Assembly: GCF_042646425.1 (NCBI RefSeq)
Contig: NZ_JBHRTR010000009.1
Span: 1 to 64,000 of the forward strand
Direction: 5' to 3'
DNA from: Marinibaculum pumilum
GTDB taxonomy: Bacteria; Pseudomonadota; Alphaproteobacteria; Ferrovibrionales; Ferrovibrionaceae
DNA length: 64,000 bases
In this document: piece by piece, positions 16,089 through 24,846 of the stretch
Position numbering within the stretch: the stretch's first letter is position 1
Layout: each line of letters begins with the position of its first letter
The notes under the pieces: generated by a model
What the model was told of the DNA's origin: nothing
Database searches by the model: none
What the model saw: only the letters and a program-made list of their open reading frames with translations
Program-made: the position numbers and the translations under genes

Positions 16089-17012
16089 ATGACCCTGTAT
16101 GACGGCCCGATCATCGACGCCCATACCCATCTGTGGGACCTGTCTATGGACCGGCATCCCTGGCTGCGGCCGGGCGACGGCGCGGTGCAGGCGCTGGGCG
16201 GGCTGGAGCGGCTGCAGCGCGACTATGTGGTGGCGGACTATCTGCGCGACAGCGCCAACCAGCCGATCGCCGCCAGCGTGCATGTCGAGGCGCTCTGGTC
16301 GCCCGACGATCTGCTGGGCGAAAGCCGCTGGCTGGACGGGCTCGACAAGTCCCGCGGCGTGGCCGCCGCCTATGTCGGCGCGGCGCCGCTCGGCACCCCG
16401 GCAGCGGCGGCCGTGATCGAGGCGCAGGCCGCTTTCGGTCGCATGACCGGCATCCGCGGCATCCTCTCCTTCCACCCGACCCTGCCGGAGAAGTCCTTTG
16501 CCGCTGCCGACGGCCTGGCCGACGACCCGGCCTGGCGCGCCGACCTGGCGCGGCTGGCGCGGACCGGGCTGAACTTCGAGGTGATGCTCTATCCCTACCA
16601 GGCGGCGGGGCTGGCCGGGCTGGCGCGGGCCCTGCCGGAGCTGCGGATCGTGGTGAACCATTGCGCCAGCCCGGTCGACCGCGATCCGGACGGCATGGCG
16701 CGCTGGCGGCAGGCGGTGACCCTGCTGGCGGCGGAGCCGAACATCCGGATCAAGGTCTCCAACGCCGAAGGCTACGACCCCGCCCCGACGGAAGAGAGCC
16801 TGCGCCTGGTGCAGCTTCACTGTATCGAGAGCTTCGGACCCGCGCGGTCCATGCTGGCCACCGACTGGCCGGTCGCCGGGCTGACCAACGGCCTCGACAC
16901 GGCCGGCTTCGATGCGATCTGGGACCGCTTCCGCAGGTTGCTGGTGGATTTCTCTCCGGACGAGCAGCGGGCGATGTTCCACGACAATGCGCAGGCGCTG
17001 TACCGGATCTAG
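16089..17012 (+). CDS. Amidohydrolase-2 family metal hydrolase
   Basis: A 307-residue TIM-barrel hydrolase. The N-terminal metal motif is IIDAHTHLWD; later strands carry VVNHCASPVDRDPDG (His) and MLATDWPVAGL (Asp). This layout matches the group containing 2-pyrone-4,6-dicarboxylate lactonase and sugar lactonases. A ribosome-binding site (GAGGGGGAGGGG) precedes the ATG. It probably forms an operon with the ArgE-like gene and could open a cyclic amide or lactone whose product is then deacylated; the substrate is unknown. Confidence 0.82.
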   Translation: MTLYDGPIIDAHTHLWDLSMDRHPWLRPGDGAVQALGGLERLQRDYVVADYLRDSANQPIAASVHVEALWSPDDLLGESRWLDGLDKSRGVAAAYVGAAPLGTPAAAAVIEAQAAFGRMTGIRGILSFHPTLPEKSFAAADGLADDPAWRADLARLARTGLNFEVMLYPYQAAGLAGLARALPELRIVVNHCASPVDRDPDGMARWRQAVTLLAAEPNIRIKVSNAEGYDPAPTEESLRLVQLHCIESFGPARSMLATDWPVAGLTNGLDTAGFDAIWDRFRRLLVDFSPDEQRAMFHDNAQALYRI

Positions 17013-17080
17013 CGAATTGCGAAACCGTCGTTGTCGAACGCGACCAGGACCCCATTCCACCAGCCTTGAGGTGTCCCGCT

Positions 17081-17611
17081 CTATACGCGCAGCGCCGACT
17101 GCAGCATCTCCAGCGCGGCGCGGACCGCGCGCAGGCGGATCGCCCCACGGCCGCAGGCGCCGAAATGCGCCTCGCGATGAACGGTCGGCACGCCCTTCCG
17201 CGCGCAGGCGAGATGGACCCGCCCCTCTTCGTCGCCATCGCCGGCCGGTCCGGCGAAGCCGGTGATCGCCACCGCGAGCTCTGCGGCGGAGCGCTGTACG
17301 GCCCCTTCCGCCATCGCCACCGCTACCTCGCGGCTGACCGCGCCGCAATCGTCGATCTGCTTCTGCGCCAGGCCGAGCAGGTCGCACTTCGCGCGGTCGC
17401 CATAGGTGACGAAGCCGCGCTCGAACACATGCCCATAGCCGTCAATGTCGGTCAGGAGGGAGGCGAGAAGCCCGCCAGTGCAGCTTTCCGCCGTCGCCAG
17501 CTTCAGGCCGCCGGCATCGGCACGGCGCAGCACATCCAGGGCCGCCTGCTCGAGATCGTCGGGCAAGGCGGGCGAGAGGGTTTCCGTGCGTTCAGCTGTC
17601 CGTCCGGTCAT
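17081..17611 (-). CDS. pncC: CinA C-terminal domain amidase (nicotinamide-nucleotide amidase, PncC)
   Basis: A stand-alone CinA C-terminal domain of 176 residues, which deamidates nicotinamide mononucleotide to nicotinic acid mononucleotide in pyridine nucleotide salvage. The family signature is complete: LKLATAESCTGGLLASLLTDIDGYGHVFERGFVTYGDRAK in outline (catalytic Ser in ESCTGG, Lys in the YGDRAK region), SREVAVAMAEGA, and AITGFAGPAGD. The start at 17611 (MTGRTAERTET) is chosen because the longer frame to 17761 overlaps the AraC-type gene; no strong ribosome-binding site is seen. Its N-terminal molybdopterin-like partner domain is absent, as is common. Confidence 0.85.
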   Translation of the reverse strand: MTGRTAERTETLSPALPDDLEQAALDVLRRADAGGLKLATAESCTGGLLASLLTDIDGYGHVFERGFVTYGDRAKCDLLGLAQKQIDDCGAVSREVAVAMAEGAVQRSAAELAVAITGFAGPAGDGDEEGRVHLACARKGVPTVHREAHFGACGRGAIRLRAVRAALEMLQSALRV

Positions 17612-17675
17612 GCGGCAGTCAACGTCGCCCCCGGCCGGTCGGTTCCCGGCAGGGCGGCGGAGCCCGGTCGGCGCT

Positions 17676-18680
17676 TCAGCCGACGGGGCGGACCGATTGC
17701 GGCGTGCGCCCGTAGGCGCGGCGGAAGGCACGGCTGAAATGGGAGGGGTCGCCGAAGCCATGCGCCAGTGCGACCTCCGTGACGTTACGGGCCTGGCCCT
17801 CGGCCAGCATCCGGTAGCTGGTAGCCAGGCGCTGCCGCCACAGCCAGCGGATCGGCGTCTCCCCGACGCGGGCGAAAAGGCGGGTCAGGGACCGCGGCGA
17901 CATGTTCTGTGCGGCCGCGATCGTGGCCAGGTCGAGGGCGGGATCGTCCAGCCGCGCGAGCATGAAGCGCTGGACCTGCCGCAGACGGGCATCGCCCTGG
18001 GCTGCGCCGGCCTCGCCCGCCAGCTCCGCCTCGAAGGTGGCGGCGAGGATATCGAGCGCGGAGATGCCGACCCGTCGCGCCAGCCCGTCTTCCGCCGCCT
18101 CGGAAAGGCGCAGCAGGTCGCGCATGATGTCCGCAGCCAGCGCGCCGCAGCGGGAGGCGGCGGCAACCGGCCGTGCCACCAGGGCCGGTGCCTCCGGCAG
18201 CCTGGCCAGCAGGAGTGGCCGCGGCACGGTGATCATCATCGCGTCGGCATGACGGCCGAACTGAAGCACGAAGGGCTGTGCCTGATCGTGCAGGAGCGTG
18301 TCGCCGCATCGCATGCGCAGGGCGCGGCCATCCTGCCTGAAGGCGGTCTCCCCCGCCATCGGCAGCCAGAACATGAAGTCGTCGCGGCCGTCCTTCCTGA
18401 TGTCGCCGGCCGTGCGGACCACCCGCAGCGGATCGCCGCCGGCCACCGTGGAGGAGATGTGGGAGATGGTCAGCGGGCCGAAGGCACCGAGCGAGATCCG
18501 GGCGTTGAAGGCGCGATCCGGTACCGCGTTGCACTCGGTGACCGAATAGCTGCGGCAGGTGGCCGCATGCCAGTGGGCGAAGCCGTCACCGGGCCGCACG
18601 ACGTCGGTTCTGCTGGTCACGGGCATGGGCCTGTCCCGTCTGGCGGCGCGGACCGGTCCCGCGCCGCGCGCCGTCCGCAT
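17676..18680 (-). CDS. AraC-family transcriptional regulator (AraC_binding_2 type)
   Basis: 334 residues from 18680; ATG 18626 (MPVTSRTDVV) is an equally good start. An N-terminal cupin-like AraC_binding_2 domain (FAHWHAATCRSYSV to about VPRPLLLARLPEAP) is followed by a C-terminal AraC/XylS DNA-binding domain with LDLATIAAAQNMSPRSLTRLFARVGETP and VTEVALAHGFGDPSHFSRAF. Relatives control catabolic genes such as benzoate or feruloyl esterase loci. It diverges from the cysteine hydrolase at 18825, its likely target. Confidence 0.85.
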   Translation of the reverse strand: MRTARGAGPVRAARRDRPMPVTSRTDVVRPGDGFAHWHAATCRSYSVTECNAVPDRAFNARISLGAFGPLTISHISSTVAGGDPLRVVRTAGDIRKDGRDDFMFWLPMAGETAFRQDGRALRMRCGDTLLHDQAQPFVLQFGRHADAMMITVPRPLLLARLPEAPALVARPVAAASRCGALAADIMRDLLRLSEAAEDGLARRVGISALDILAATFEAELAGEAGAAQGDARLRQVQRFMLARLDDPALDLATIAAAQNMSPRSLTRLFARVGETPIRWLWRQRLATSYRMLAEGQARNVTEVALAHGFGDPSHFSRAFRRAYGRTPQSVRPVG

Positions 18681-18824
18681 TTAACCCCGTCCGGGTGGCA
18701 GGCTGTCAATCCGGTCCGGCGGGACGGTGGCATGCAGGTGCCAGGTTCTGGCGCGCCGGGCAAAGCGCCGGACCGACCGGCCGTGCTATCGCAGCGGATC
18801 GCAACCCGCGGAGCAGGTGAAGCC

Positions 18825-19457
18825 ATGCCTTATATTTGCGAGACGATCGACCCGGCGAAGACGGCAATGATCGTGGTCGATATGCAGAACGACTTCGTGG
18901 CCAACGGCGCGGCCCTCCAATCGGGCCAGGCTGCCGCCATGGCGCCGCGCCTGGCGGAGACCCTGCAGACCTGCCGCGACAAGGGCATCCGCATCGTCTT
19001 TACCGCCCATGTGCACCGCCGCGACGGCAGCGATATGGGGCTGTACGACGATCTCTATCCCCCCATTGCCGACCGCGCGGCACTGGTGGACGGGACCGAC
19101 GGGGCGGAGATCTTTCCCGTCCTGGCGCCGCAGCCGGGCGAGCATGTCATCAAGAAGCATCGCTACAGCGGCTTCTTCGCCACCGACCTGGACCTGCTGC
19201 TGCGGGAATGGGGCATCGACACCGTGGTGATCTCCGGCACGACGACGGAGAATTGCTGCCATGCCACGGCGCGGGACGCGATGTTCCGCAACTACAAGGT
19301 GGTCTTCCTGTCCGACGCCACCGGCAGCTTCGACTATCCCGATGTCGGCCAGGGCGCCCTGTCGGCTGAGGAGGTGCATCGCGCCACCCTGACGATCCTC
19401 GCCTTCTCCACGGCGCATGTGATGACCACGGACGAGTTCCTGTCGCGTATGGACTGA
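18825..19457 (+). CDS. Cysteine hydrolase, isochorismatase-like
   Basis: A 210-residue protein with the isochorismatase fold. The Asp-Lys-Cys triad is visible: TAMIVVDMQNDFV (Asp), HVIKKHRYSGFFATDL (Lys) and VISGTTTENCCHATARDA (nucleophilic Cys). The cis-peptide-like stretch before the cysteine is present. Such enzymes act on small amides (nicotinamide, N-carbamoyl compounds, ureidoacrylate, biuret). The start at 18825 (MPYICETIDP) follows GGAGCAGGTGAAG. The gene diverges from an AraC regulator, 144 bp apart. The substrate is not readable. Confidence 0.87.
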   Translation: MPYICETIDPAKTAMIVVDMQNDFVANGAALQSGQAAAMAPRLAETLQTCRDKGIRIVFTAHVHRRDGSDMGLYDDLYPPIADRAALVDGTDGAEIFPVLAPQPGEHVIKKHRYSGFFATDLDLLLREWGIDTVVISGTTTENCCHATARDAMFRNYKVVFLSDATGSFDYPDVGQGALSAEEVHRATLTILAFSTAHVMTTDEFLSRMD

Positions 19458-19460
19458 CCT

Positions 19461-20414
19461 CTACCGGGGCAGCCCGCCCAGGAAGTCGAGCAGGATGCGG
19501 TTCACCTCTTCCGGCCGCTCCTGCTGGGTCCAATGGCCGGCGCCGTGCAGGAAGTGGGGGCCGTGCAGGTCCGGCACCTTGGCGGCCAGGTCCTGGCGGA
19601 TCTTCTCCAGGCCGCGGACCTGCAGGACCATGTCGCGCTCGCCGGCGATGAAGCAGGCCGGCACCTCCAGCGGCGCGTCGTGATACGCCGCCATCAGCTC
19701 CCAGCTCAGGTCCACATTGCGGTACCAGTTGAGCGGGCCGCGAAAGCCGGAGCGACGGAATTCCGCGGTGTAGTGGTCCAGGTCGGCCTCGGTCAGCCAG
19801 GGCGGCAGATGGTCGCGCGGCGGCGCAGTGTCCAGCACGCCGCCGCCGGGCGGCACGATGGCGATCCATTCGCCGCCCGGCGCCACGTTGCCGGAGCCGA
19901 CATAATAGATGCGCAGCAGGCTGTCGCGGATATCGGCCTCCAGTTCCGCCTCCGCCACGCCGGGCTCCTGGAAATACAGCATGTAGAAGCCGCTATGGCC
20001 GTGGTCGCGCATCGCCTGGGTCAGGCTGCGCGCGCCCCGCGGCGTGTAGGGGACGGAGAGGCCGGCGACCGCGCGCACCCGGTCCGGGCGCATCAGCGCT
20101 GTGTGCCAGGCGACCGGCGCGCCCCAGTCATGGCCGATGACCACTGCCGTCTCCGCCTCCAGCGCGTCCAGCAGCGCGATCGCGTCGCCGACCAGGTGCA
20201 GCTGTGTATAGGCGTCGACCGCTTCGGGCGCGAAGGAGCCGGCATAGCCGCGCTGGTTCGGCGCCACGACCCGGTAGCCGGCTTGCGCCAGGGCCGGGAT
20301 CTGGTGGCGCCAAGAATAGGCGCTCTCCGGCCAGCCGTGCAGCAGCAGGACGACCGGTCCGTCGCCCTCGTCGATGGCGGCGAAGCTGCCGTTGCGGGTC
20401 TCGATGGTCTTCAT
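19461..20414 (-). CDS. Alpha/beta hydrolase, epoxide-hydrolase-like
   Basis: A 317-residue alpha/beta hydrolase. The oxyanion-hole motif is LLHGWPESAYSWRHQ, the nucleophile elbow VIGHDWGAPVAW carries an aspartate (typical of epoxide hydrolases and haloalkane dehalogenases, not esterases), and the C-terminal histidine lies in LHGAGHWTQQERPEEV. Tyrosines in the cap region (SGFYMLYFQEPGVAE) fit epoxide ring opening. The start at 20414 (MKTIETRNG) follows GGGGAGGAA. It converges on the cysteine hydrolase with 3 bp between stops. No signal peptide; cytoplasmic. Confidence 0.87.
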   Translation of the reverse strand: MKTIETRNGSFAAIDEGDGPVVLLLHGWPESAYSWRHQIPALAQAGYRVVAPNQRGYAGSFAPEAVDAYTQLHLVGDAIALLDALEAETAVVIGHDWGAPVAWHTALMRPDRVRAVAGLSVPYTPRGARSLTQAMRDHGHSGFYMLYFQEPGVAEAELEADIRDSLLRIYYVGSGNVAPGGEWIAIVPPGGGVLDTAPPRDHLPPWLTEADLDHYTAEFRRSGFRGPLNWYRNVDLSWELMAAYHDAPLEVPACFIAGERDMVLQVRGLEKIRQDLAAKVPDLHGPHFLHGAGHWTQQERPEEVNRILLDFLGGLPR

Positions 20415-20995
20415 GCGGTTCCTCCCCGGTGCGTGGCGAGGATGGCGGGGAAGCGGCGCCGGGTCGAGGGCTGTCTGCTGCACAGCCTTCTCCGTCATCC
20501 TCGGCCCCCGAGCCTACGGCATTCACACATCTCATCGACGCGCCTCCCTGCCGCCGTCGTCCTTTGGTCGAGTCCAATGAGGGTAGCAGTACGGNNNNNN
20601 NNNNAAGGTCGTCATTCCATGGCTTGACCATGGAATCCATTCCGCAGGCTTAGCGGGGCCGCGCGGCTTGCGGAATGGATCCTCGCCTCGAGGGCGAGGA
20701 TGACGAACAGGCAGCAACGACCTGTCCATTTCCCGCCACCGCTAGATGCATGGCGGCAGGGGCCGTATCCGATCCCCTGACGAGATGTGTGAATGCCGTA
20801 GGTCCCCGAGCCGAGGATCACGACGATGCAGAGCCGCGGCGAAGTGGCGCCGTCGCGTGGTGGCAGCGGTCCGTCACGATCCTCGGGTCGAGCCCGAGGA
20901 TGACGGCAAAGGTGGTGGCACCGCGAGGGAGACTGCCGCGTTCGTCGTTCCAGGCCTTGAGCCGAAGGCGACGTTCGTGAGCCCCGCCGAACCGG
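20415..20995. repeat. Repeat-rich intergenic region with an assembly gap
   Basis: No gene seen. It holds a type A fragment with CCTACGGCATTCACACATCTC in outline (20513-20533), ten Ns (20595-20604), a type B element (20605-20707) with IRs TTCCATGG/CCATGGAA and ATCCATTCCGC/GCGGAATGGAT, and a further type A element (20781-20926) with the core GATGTGTGAATGCCGTAGG. All reading frames crossing it are compositional. Confidence 0.75.
20595..20604. other. Run of 10 Ns (assembly gap)
   Basis: Ten undetermined bases between two dispersed repeats; a standard gap size, so true length is unknown. Confidence 0.95.
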
Positions 20996-21955
20996 TCAGT
21001 CGAACGCCTCGTCCCAGGTGCCGCGGGTGGCCGCGCGGCTGTATTCGGTGGCGCGGCTTTCGAAGAAGTTGGCATGCTCCACGCCGTTCAGCATCGCCTC
21101 CAGCCAGGGCAGGGGGTTCTGGTCGATGCGGAAGATCGGCTGCAGGCCGAGCTGCGCCAGCCGGCGGTCGGCGGTGTAGCGGATATAGGCCTTCACCTCT
21201 TCCGCCGTCAGCCCCTCTACCCCGCCCAGGCCGAAGGCCATGTCGATGAAGCTGTCCTCATGGTCCACGATGGTGGTGCAGGCGCGATAGATGTCGCGCC
21301 GCAACTCGTCGTCCCAGACCTCCGGGTTCTCGGCGATGAAGGTGCGGAACAGCCGGATGATGGAGGCGGTGTGCAGGCTCTCGTCGCGCACCGACCAGGA
21401 GATGATCTGGCCCATCCCCTTCATCTTGTTGAAGCGCGGGAAGTTCAGCAGGATCGCGAAAGAGGCGAACAGCTGCACCCCCTCGGTGAAGCCGCCGAAC
21501 ACCGCCAGGGTGGTGGCGATCTCGCGCGGGGTCTCCACCCCGAACTGCTGCATATAGTCGTACTTGTCCTTCAGCACCTGGTAACGCAGGAAGGCGGAAT
21601 ACTCCGCCTCGGGCATGCCGATCGTGTCCAGCAGGTGCGAATAGGCGGCGATATGCACCGTCTCCATGTTGGAGAAGGCGGCCAGCATCATCTGCACCTC
21701 GGTCGGCTGGAAGACCCGCGAATAGTGCCGCATATAGCAGTTGTTCACCTCGACATCCGCCTGCACGAAGAAGCGGAAGATCTGGGTCAGCAGGTGCCGC
21801 TCATTGTCGGTGAGGTTGCGGTTCCAGTCCTTCACATCGTCGGCCAGCGGTACCTCTTCCGGCAGCCAGTGGATGCGCTGCTGGGTCAGCCAGGAATCGT
21901 AGGCCCAGGGATAGGCGAAGGGCTTGTAGACCGGGCTGGCGTCGAGCAGCGACAT
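20996..21955 (-). CDS. nrdB: Class I ribonucleotide reductase, small (radical) subunit
   Basis: A 319-residue NrdB (R2) that houses the metal cofactor generating the radical used by NrdA to reduce ribonucleoside diphosphates. Iron-ligand text is visible: RFFVQADVEVNNCYMRHY (Glu, then His nearby), FSNMETVHIAAYSHLL (Glu and His), and DESLHTASIIRLFRTF (Glu, His). The C-terminal tail ends EYSRAATRGTWDEAFD. No ATP cone is seen at its N terminus. The start at 21955 (MSLLDASPVYKPF) follows GGGAGCGGAA. nrdA lies upstream on the same strand, 323 bp away, with an NrdR-like box in the gap. Confidence 0.93.
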   Translation of the reverse strand: MSLLDASPVYKPFAYPWAYDSWLTQQRIHWLPEEVPLADDVKDWNRNLTDNERHLLTQIFRFFVQADVEVNNCYMRHYSRVFQPTEVQMMLAAFSNMETVHIAAYSHLLDTIGMPEAEYSAFLRYQVLKDKYDYMQQFGVETPREIATTLAVFGGFTEGVQLFASFAILLNFPRFNKMKGMGQIISWSVRDESLHTASIIRLFRTFIAENPEVWDDELRRDIYRACTTIVDHEDSFIDMAFGLGGVEGLTAEEVKAYIRYTADRRLAQLGLQPIFRIDQNPLPWLEAMLNGVEHANFFESRATEYSRAATRGTWDEAFD

Positions 21956-22278
21956 GGTTCCGCTCCCAGATTGTGGGGTGAGGTGCTTGCCGATCACTAT
22001 ATGTAGTGAGGTCGGGGCGGGCAAGCCTCAAGGGCTTGCGATTCGCCAATGCGCGGAGAAATCCCGGCGGACCGGATTCCGCACAGAAAAGGGGGGCGCC
22101 GATACTGTGGCGCCGCCCGAGTTGGAGAGGGAGGAGAAGTTAATGGCCGGCCCGACAGGGGACGTTACGGGCCGGTCCTCCCGACGAGGTCAGACTGCTT
22201 CTTTCTGGCAGCCCCGTCAGAAGCCCTTGGAAGGGGCGCCTTGCCGCCCGCATACCCGGACCCGCAGCCAAGCCGGGT
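21956..22278. other. nrdA-nrdB intergenic region
   Basis: No gene seen. Besides the NrdR-like box it holds a GC hairpin, CCGGCCCG (22147-22154) with CGGGCCGG (22168-22175) and a 13-base loop, placed about 100 bp after the nrdA stop on the minus strand. It may end or stabilise the nrdA message. Confidence 0.5.
21994..22009 (-). promoter_or_regulatory. NrdR-box-like palindrome upstream of nrdB
   Basis: TCACTATATGTAGTGA is a near-perfect 16-bp palindrome resembling the NrdR repressor box (ACAC-ATATAT-GTGT type), 38 bp before the nrdB start. NrdR sites usually come in pairs about three turns apart; I see no clear second copy. Confidence 0.65.
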
Positions 22279-24246
22279 CTACTGGCATGCCAGGCACTCC
22301 TCGTAATCGTTCGACTGGTACGCACTGCCGGTGGGTTCTGTCCTGAGGGCTTCGCCTCTTCCTGTGACCTTCACCCGCGGCACGGCCGCCAACGCGACCG
22401 GCGGCAGCGGCGTTTCCGTATCGTTGATCCGCCCCGCGAAGGGGACGGCGTTCAGGGCCGGCACGTCGACGGCCTGACTTTCGACAGACTGGGCGGCGAC
22501 CTTGTCGGCGCGCTGGATCGACATGGAGCGGCAGTAGTAGAGGCTCTTCACACCCTTCTTCCAGGCCTGGAAGTGGATCTGGTGCAGGTCCCGCTTGTGC
22601 ACGTCCGCCGGCAGGAAGACGTTCAGGCTCTGCGCCTGGCAGATCATCGGCGAGCGGTCTGCGGCCAGCTCGACGACCCAGCGCTGGTCGAGTTCGAAGG
22701 CGGTCTTGAAGACGTCCTTCTCCTCGTCGCTGAGGAAGTCCAGGTGCCGGACCGAGCCCTCGTTGGCGATGATCGAGCCCCAGGTGGCCTCGTCGTTGCG
22801 GCCATGTTCCGCCAGCAGCTTCGCCAGGTACTTGTTGCGCACCATGAAGGAGCCGGAGAGGGTCTTGTGGGTGAAGGCATTGCCCGCGATCGGCTCCACC
22901 CCGGGGCTGGCGCCCCCGCAGATGATGGAGATCGACGCCGTCGGCGCGATCGCCAGCTTGTTGGAGAAACGCTCGTGGATGCCGTAGTCGGCGGCGTCCG
23001 GGCAGGGGCCGCGTTCCGCCGCCAGGGTGCGGGAGGCCTCGTCGGCCGCCTCCCGGATATGGCGGAAGACGGTCTTGTTCCAGACCTTCGCCATCACCCC
23101 CTCGAACGGCACGCCGTTGGCCTGCAGGAAGGAATGGAAGCCCATCACGCCGAGGCCGACGCTGCGCTCCCGCATCGCGGCATAGGCCGCCTTCTTCATG
23201 CTCTCCGGCGCCTTGCGGATGAAATCCTCCAGCACATTGTCCAGGAAGCGCAGGCAGTCCTCGATGAACAGCGGATGCTCCCGCCATTCGTGGAAGAACT
23301 CGACGTTCAGCGAGGACAGGCAGCAGACCGCGGTACGGTCGTTGCCCAGATGGTCGCGGCCGGTCGGCAGGGTGATCTCGCTGCACAGGTTGGAGGTCTT
23401 CACCGACAGGCCGGCCAGCTTGTGATGCTCCGGCATTGCCGCGTTCACCCGGTCGATGAACACCAGATAGGGCTCGCCGGTCTCGATCCGTGCCGTCAGA
23501 AGGCGGATCCACAGCTGCCGCGCCGGCAGCCGCTTCTGCACGGTGCCGTCCAGCGGGCTGACCAGGGCCCATTCCTCGTCCGCCTCCACCGCGCGCATGA
23601 AGGCGTCGGAGACCAGCACGCCGTGGTGCAGGTTCAGTGCCTTGCGGTTCGGGTCGCCGCCGGTCGGCCGGCGCAGTTCGATGAATTCCTCGATCTCCGG
23701 ATGGTCGATCGGCAGGTAGACGGCGGCCGAGCCGCGCCGCAGCGACCCCTGCGAGATTGCCAGGGTCAGGCTGTCCATCACCCGGATGAAGGGCACCACG
23801 CCGGAGGTCTTGCCGTTCTTGCCGACCTTCTCGCCGATGCCGCGGAGATTGCCCCAATAGCTGCCGATGCCGCCGCCCTTGGAGGCCAGCCAGACATTCT
23901 CGTTCCACAGGCCGACAATGCCTTCCAGGCTGTCGCTCGCCTCGTTCAGGAAGCAGGAGATCGGCAGGCCGCGATCGGTGCCGCCGTTCGACAGCACCGG
24001 GGTGGCGGGCATGAACCACAGCTTGGAGATGTAGTTGTACAGCCGCTGCGCATGGGCATCGTCGTCGGCATAGTAGCTGGCGACCCGCGCGAACATGTCC
24101 TGGTAGCTTTCGCCCGGCAGAAGGTAGCGGTCCTCCAGGGTCGCCTTGCCGAAATCGGTCAGCAGCGAATCGCGCGACCGCTCGATCTCCACCCGTCCGC
24201 CATTCTTCGTCTGGACGACATCCCGCACGCGACCGGCCCCCTTCAC
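22279..24246 (-). CDS. nrdA: Class I ribonucleotide reductase, large (catalytic) subunit, short form
   Basis: A 655-residue NrdA (R1). Catalytic text: PATPVLSNGGTDRGLPISCFLNE (first active-site Cys), KTSNLCSEITLPTGRDH and TAVCCLSSLNVEFF (the Asn-Cys-Glu radical site and second Cys), SLYYCRSMSIQRADK (tyrosine pair), and the C-terminal reductant pair in EECLACQ. It is about 100 residues shorter than E. coli NrdA because it starts without an N-terminal ATP-cone domain, so overall dATP feedback through that domain is not expected. The GTG at 24246 has no good ribosome-binding site; GTG at 24228 is an alternative. nrdB follows on the same strand. Confidence 0.92.
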   Translation of the reverse strand: MKGAGRVRDVVQTKNGGRVEIERSRDSLLTDFGKATLEDRYLLPGESYQDMFARVASYYADDDAHAQRLYNYISKLWFMPATPVLSNGGTDRGLPISCFLNEASDSLEGIVGLWNENVWLASKGGGIGSYWGNLRGIGEKVGKNGKTSGVVPFIRVMDSLTLAISQGSLRRGSAAVYLPIDHPEIEEFIELRRPTGGDPNRKALNLHHGVLVSDAFMRAVEADEEWALVSPLDGTVQKRLPARQLWIRLLTARIETGEPYLVFIDRVNAAMPEHHKLAGLSVKTSNLCSEITLPTGRDHLGNDRTAVCCLSSLNVEFFHEWREHPLFIEDCLRFLDNVLEDFIRKAPESMKKAAYAAMRERSVGLGVMGFHSFLQANGVPFEGVMAKVWNKTVFRHIREAADEASRTLAAERGPCPDAADYGIHERFSNKLAIAPTASISIICGGASPGVEPIAGNAFTHKTLSGSFMVRNKYLAKLLAEHGRNDEATWGSIIANEGSVRHLDFLSDEEKDVFKTAFELDQRWVVELAADRSPMICQAQSLNVFLPADVHKRDLHQIHFQAWKKGVKSLYYCRSMSIQRADKVAAQSVESQAVDVPALNAVPFAGRINDTETPLPPVALAAVPRVKVTGRGEALRTEPTGSAYQSNDYEECLACQ

Positions 24247-24846
24247 TACGCTTCGGCGGTGGTGGCGCCGGATGCGCCTGCCCGCCTCGGTTGTTTTGCT
24301 GCTGTCCCCTTGAGGAACCTAGATATGGTATCTTCATATCATCCGGCGTCAACAAGATGTATGATCGTTGATGGGAAACAGGTGAGGCGGTCGAACGTCA
24401 GGCGGGGATTCGCAAGGGCCCGGCCGTGGCGGCGGGGCGTGCCGGGACAATTGACCCCCAGCCGAACAGGCGGCAAACATGATTCAAGTGAATCGCCATG
24501 TTTCCGGCCGGTTCGCCCCGGCCGTGCCGGGACCCGCCGGATGGAATCCGGGACGGAACCTTGCCGGGTGGCGTCCGTCCGGTCGGGCCGTTGAGGCGCA
24601 GGGTACCGGCGTTGGGGCCCGCACGCCGGCGGCCGGCGGGTGCGTAGCCCCGGGGGGCGGCACGGGCAGGCTGCTCCCGGACAAGGTTCTCTCCTGGTCG
24701 AAAATGCCGCGGCCTGGCCGCCCGGGCGCTGGCGATCGCAGGCAGGCGCCTGCGGGCGACCGTCGCTCCGCCGGCGGCTGAAGGATGCGCAGGCCATGCG
24801 CCGCAGACAGACAAGCAAAACAGGCTGAGTGGAGGGCAGGGGCGTC
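24247..24846. other. Long divergent intergenic region between nrdA and the giant coiled-coil gene
   Basis: 600 bp without a recognisable gene. 24331-24349 carries the inverted repeat GATATG/CATATC with a 7-base spacer in a short AT-rich patch, a candidate promoter or operator for nrdA. 24619-24645 is a GC-rich stem (GCACGCCGGC with GCCGGCGGGTGC). I compared the GC-rich part with cobalamin-riboswitch features and saw none. Confidence 0.45.

Noticed and set aside
14790..17387. An 865-codon minus-strand open frame opposite argE and the amidohydrolase gene
   Set aside because: It mirrors the codon pattern of two clear enzyme genes in GC-rich DNA, has no recognisable motif and is rich in Arg, Gly, His and Gln as antisense frames usually are. 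Similar long frames at 12432-14744, 4305-6986 and 28393-29985 were rejected for the same reason.
22147..22175. Hairpin between nrdA and nrdB as a regulatory RNA
   Set aside because: A simple 8-bp stem with a 13-base loop; nothing beyond a possible weak terminator can be supported.
24600..24700. Cobalamin riboswitch upstream of nrdA
   Set aside because: GC-rich stems exist, but none of the conserved B12-box words (such as GCCACTG) are present and the orientation does not fit nrdA.
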